Shown here: positions 6,765 through 8,910 of the stretch, in pieces
Layout of the letters: each line of letters begins with the position of its first letter
How positions within the stretch are numbered: the first letter of the stretch is position 1
From: Alphaproteobacteria bacterium
Lineage (GTDB): Bacteria > Pseudomonadota > Alphaproteobacteria > Rhodobacterales > Rhodobacteraceae
Direction: 5' to 3'
NCBI GenBank assembly: GCA_030425945.1
Contig: JAUHZL010000093.1
Location: 1-8,910 of the forward strand
Length of the DNA stretch: 8,910 nucleotides
Notes under the pieces: model-generated
Databases searched by the model: none
Told to the model about the DNA's origin: nothing
The model's input: the letters and a program-made list of their open reading frames with translations, nothing else
Position numbers and translations under genes: made by a program

Positions 6765-7718
6765 ATGGACAGGCACATGCTGCCCCGGCCCGCGCCATCG
6801 CCCGGGCTGGGCATTCTCTGCAAGATCGGTTCGGTCACCGTCTTCGTGGCCATGTCGGCCCTGATCAAGGCCGTGTCCGATACCGTGCCGCCGGGGCAGG
6901 CGGTGTTCTTCCGGTCGGCCTTCGCACTGCCGGTGATCCTCGGCTGGCTGGCGCTGCAGGGTGACCTTGCCCGCGGCTGGCGCACCCGAAACCCGATGGG
7001 GCATGTCTGGCGCGGGCTGATGGGCACGCTGGCGATGCTGTGCACCTTCACCGGGCTCGGCCTGCTGCCCCTGCCCGAGGTCACCGCGATCGGCTATGCC
7101 GCGCCGCTGCTGGTGGTGATCTTTGCCGCGATGTTCCTCGGCGAACAGGTGCGCGCCTTCCGGCTGAGCACGGTGGCGCTGGGCCTCGTCGGGGTCCTCA
7201 TCGTCCTGTCGCCCCGACTGACTGCGCTGGGCGGCGAAACCTCCGACACCGAGAAGCTGGGGGCCGTGATCGTGCTGTCCGGCGCGGCCTGCGCGGCGCT
7301 GGCGCAGGTCTTCGTGCGCAAGATGGTGGCGACCGAGGGCACCGCGGCCATCGTGTTCTGGTTCTCGGTCACCGCCAGCGGCATGGCATTGCTGACGCTG
7401 CCGTTCGGCTGGGTCTGGCCCGATCCGCTGGTGCTGGGGATGCTGATCCTCGCCGGGCTGATGGGCGGGGTCGGGCAGATCCTGCTGACCAGCGCCTATC
7501 GCTTTGCCGATGCCGGGCTGGTCGCGCCGTTCGACTATGCCTCGATCCTGTTCGCCATCCTGATCGGCTACGTGATCTTCGACGAGGTGCCGACCGGCAC
7601 GGTCCTCGCCGGGGCGGCGCTGGTCGTGCTGGCCGGACTGCTGATCATCTGGCGTGAGCGCAAGCTCGGGCTGGAGCGCGCGCGGCAGCGGGCCGCCGCG
7701 CAGCAGAAGGGTCTGTAA
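6765..7718 (+). CDS. EamA/DMT-family transporter, ten predicted membrane helices
   Basis: An inner-membrane carrier of the drug/metabolite transporter superfamily, 317 residues, the usual size for two tandem EamA repeats. About ten hydrophobic helices are visible, roughly: 15-36, 43-64, 80-102, 105-128 and 132-150 in the first repeat, then 163-187, 193-217, 223-248, 255-275 and 279-298 in the second. Each repeat has the acidic end of a helix expected of the family (MFLGE after helix 4, VIFDE after helix 9). The C-terminus is basic (RERKLGLERARQR) and so probably cytoplasmic. The family exports amino acids, nucleosides or other small metabolites; substrate cannot be told from sequence. No Shine-Dalgarno precedes ATG 6765, and a second in-frame ATG at 6777 has none either. 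The gene converges on the DUF4198 gene with a 4-bp gap and no evident terminator. Confidence 0.92.
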   Translation: MDRHMLPRPAPSPGLGILCKIGSVTVFVAMSALIKAVSDTVPPGQAVFFRSAFALPVILGWLALQGDLARGWRTRNPMGHVWRGLMGTLAMLCTFTGLGLLPLPEVTAIGYAAPLLVVIFAAMFLGEQVRAFRLSTVALGLVGVLIVLSPRLTALGGETSDTEKLGAVIVLSGAACAALAQVFVRKMVATEGTAAIVFWFSVTASGMALLTLPFGWVWPDPLVLGMLILAGLMGGVGQILLTSAYRFADAGLVAPFDYASILFAILIGYVIFDEVPTGTVLAGAALVVLAGLLIIWRERKLGLERARQRAAAQQKGL

Positions 7719-7722
7719 CCGG

Positions 7723-8532
7723 TCAGTCGGGCGTCCGGAACACGAGGCTGGCCCAGAGCGAGTGCCAGACCGCGCCCTGCGTCGCCTCGGACGGCTCGCG
7801 CGGTTCCAGCCGGACCGAGTCCACCAGATAGGCCGTTCCCGCGACCACCGGCAGCGTCACGACGCCGTCGGTGCCGGTGCGGTGGTAGGTGGTCTCGACA
7901 CTGTCGTCGGCCGACTTGGCGAAGAGCTCGATCTGTGCCTCGGGCACCGGCGCCCCCTCGTGCAGAAGCTGCACGTCAAGGCCGTCCGACAGGTCGCCGG
8001 TATAGGGATTTTCCAGCGCCACCAGTTCCCAGAGCAGGCCCTGCGGGGCATCCGCACCGTCCCCCGCACCGACCGCGACGAGGGTCTTCGCGTAGCGGCG
8101 GTAGGTCTCGATGAAGCCGGTGTCGGGCAGGCCGCGCCGGGCGTGCTCGTCCAGAACCCAGGCGGCATCCTTGTGGTTCACGAAGTCCACGAATTTCTGC
8201 CGCTCGGTATAGGTCAGGCGGTTGTCGACGGTTTCGTGAACGACGATGGCGAGACCCTCGGGCGCATCGGGATAACTCAGCGCGGGGCGGTCGCCGATGC
8301 GGCCGGTCACCGGATGGGCTTCGCCGCCGGTCACCACGTCGAACCGGACGAAGCTGTTGGGCAGATAGGAATAGATCGAGCCGCCGAAGGACTGGCCGAT
8401 CTTGATCTGGCCCTGGATGGTCTCGCCGGGGGCGATCTGGTAGGCGAGAGGCTCGATCCAGAATTCATGCGCCCGGGCCTGGGCTGCGACAAGGACGAGG
8501 AGCGGGGCAAGGATGCGGATGAGGCGGTTCAT
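7723..8532 (-). CDS. Exported DUF4198-domain protein, possible metal-uptake accessory
   Basis: 269 residues from the ATG whose complement is 8530-8532. The N-terminus is a clear Sec signal peptide: basic MNRLIR, a hydrophobic core, then QARA with cleavage after Ala21. This gives a periplasmic protein starting HEFWIEP, the characteristic opening of DUF4198 proteins. The rest is mostly beta-strand-like, with GETIQGQIKIGQSFGG near residues 37-52 and a C-terminal immunoglobulin-like stretch (DGVVTLPVVAGTAYLVDSV). There is no Cys; histidines are scattered, including HE at the mature end. DUF4198 proteins often sit near nickel, cobalt or iron uptake genes; the role here is inferred. The frame stays open to 8844, but that extension lacks a signal peptide at its start and lies over the divergent gene, so it is rejected. 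No Shine-Dalgarno precedes the chosen ATG. Confidence 0.87.
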   Translation of the reverse strand: MNRLIRILAPLLVLVAAQARAHEFWIEPLAYQIAPGETIQGQIKIGQSFGGSIYSYLPNSFVRFDVVTGGEAHPVTGRIGDRPALSYPDAPEGLAIVVHETVDNRLTYTERQKFVDFVNHKDAAWVLDEHARRGLPDTGFIETYRRYAKTLVAVGAGDGADAPQGLLWELVALENPYTGDLSDGLDVQLLHEGAPVPEAQIELFAKSADDSVETTYHRTGTDGVVTLPVVAGTAYLVDSVRLEPREPSEATQGAVWHSLWASLVFRTPD

Positions 8533-8910
8533 GGCGCGCAGGGTGGCTGCACGCGGCGCGCTGTCAAGCACGCTTGCCGGGGTTGTGATCTGGCTGGCGG
8601 CGGGATGGGCGGTCGCCCACGAGATCCGGCCCGCGATCATGGACGCGACGGTCGGCGCCACGACCATCACGATGGAGCTGGTCGCGCCGATCGAGCCTTT
8701 CGTGGCGGGGATCGACCTGAGCGCGGTGCTGGATACCGCCGAGTCGGAGCGCGCGGACGAGCACGACGCCCTGCGCGCGCTGCCGCCCGCCGAGATGGAA
8801 GCTCGGCTGCGCGCGGCCTGGCCGAGGATCGCGGAGGGATTCAAGGTCGTCTCGGACGGGCAGGACGTGCCGCTGACGCTGGAGACGGTCGAGGTTCCCG
8901 AGGTCGGCGA
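8531..8910 (+). CDS. HupE/UreJ-like exported or membrane protein, 3'-truncated by window edge
   Basis: The frame is open from 8513 to the end of the window with no stop. From ATG 8531, 126 codons are visible. The start is a signal peptide: MARRVAARG, then a hydrophobic core (about residues 10-26) ending AVA, with likely cleavage after Ala29. The mature protein would begin HEIRPAIMDATVG, matching the AHE-RPA opening of HupE/UreJ-like proteins, whose N-terminal periplasmic domain precedes several membrane helices expected beyond the edge. The next 90 residues are acidic and soluble, as that domain should be. GAGG at 8521-8524 is well spaced (6 nt) for ATG 8531. In-frame ATGs at 8513 and 8519 are also possible and would add basic residues (MRMRRF). 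The family is linked to nickel or cobalt handling, but this remains inference because the membrane part is not seen. Confidence 0.65.
   Translation, partial: MARRVAARGALSSTLAGVVIWLAAGWAVAHEIRPAIMDATVGATTITMELVAPIEPFVAGIDLSAVLDTAESERADEHDALRALPPAEMEARLRAAWPRIAEGFKVVSDGQDVPLTLETVEVPEVG
8540..8567 (-). promoter_or_regulatory. Candidate promoter for the DUF4198 gene, inside the divergent gene
   Basis: On the minus strand a perfect -35 hexamer TTGACA covers 8567 to 8562. After a 16-bp spacer comes CACCCT (8545 to 8540), which keeps only the A2 and T6 of a -10. Transcription would begin near 8533, at the DUF4198 ATG (8532), giving a leaderless message and explaining the missing Shine-Dalgarno. The weak -10 is the main doubt. 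Confidence 0.35.

Noticed and set aside
5385..7004. A 539-codon open frame on the minus strand
   Set aside because: It is a mirror of queG and its neighbours in G+C-rich DNA: Arg/Pro/Gly-rich, no recognisable domain, opposite a certain gene. Several other long frames opposite or out of register with gltB are rejected for the same reason.
7680..7701. A 7-bp stem (GCGCGGC / GCCGCGC) at the 3' end of the transporter gene as a terminator for the DUF4198 gene
   Set aside because: It lies within Arg/Ala codons of the transporter tail and no T-run follows on the minus strand.
8533..8844. A 5' extension of the DUF4198 gene to an upstream ATG at 8844
   Set aside because: It adds 104 residues ahead of a clear signal peptide and lies opposite a plus-strand frame that itself has a signal peptide and a family-like mature start.
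1..8910. Mobile elements, CRISPR arrays, tRNA or rRNA genes, toxin-antitoxin or defence genes
   Set aside because: No transposase or integrase motifs, regularly spaced repeats, tRNA-like cloverleafs or compositional breaks were seen; the window looks like ordinary core chromosome.

Overview
The window is about two thirds or more G+C, and nearly all of it is coding. Third codon positions are dominated by G and C. Protein content and gene order (a GltB, then MtgA, an FzlA-type GST-fold protein and QueG, then transport and export genes) fit an alphaproteobacterium, most likely of the Rhodobacteraceae. That placement is inferred from protein resemblance and composition; no 16S or other marker is present.

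Left part (1-3925): the 3' five-sixths of gltB, the large subunit of NADPH glutamate synthase. It is cut by the window edge and ends in a clear Rho-independent terminator. No gltD follows, so the small subunit must be encoded upstream or elsewhere.

Middle (3942-6434): three same-strand genes. mtgA encodes a membrane-anchored peptidoglycan glycosyltransferase. After 64 bp comes a GST-fold protein that I recognise as FzlA-like, an alphaproteobacterial FtsZ partner normally auto-annotated as glutathione S-transferase. queG (epoxyqueuosine reductase, last step of queuosine synthesis) starts on a TTG that overlaps the stop of the GST-fold gene. The first two genes both concern the cell wall or division; queG is a tRNA-modification gene that is probably translationally coupled.

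Right part (6435-8910): a 61-codon basic orphan gene with the best Shine-Dalgarno in the window; a ten-helix EamA/DMT exporter that may be leaderless; and, convergent to it with a 4-bp gap, an exported DUF4198 protein on the minus strand. The DUF4198 start codon overlaps, head to head, the start of a plus-strand gene cut by the right edge. That gene has a signal peptide and the AHEIRP opening typical of HupE/UreJ-like membrane proteins. The last two probably form a divergently transcribed metal-related pair, which is an inference.

No mobile element, CRISPR array, tRNA, rRNA or wholly new system is visible. The most interesting points are the FzlA assignment beside mtgA, the zero-intergenic divergent pair whose mature proteins would both begin His-Glu, and the small orphan gene. 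Apart from the gltB terminator, no stretch between genes exceeds 80 bp, so no long non-coding region remains unexplained.
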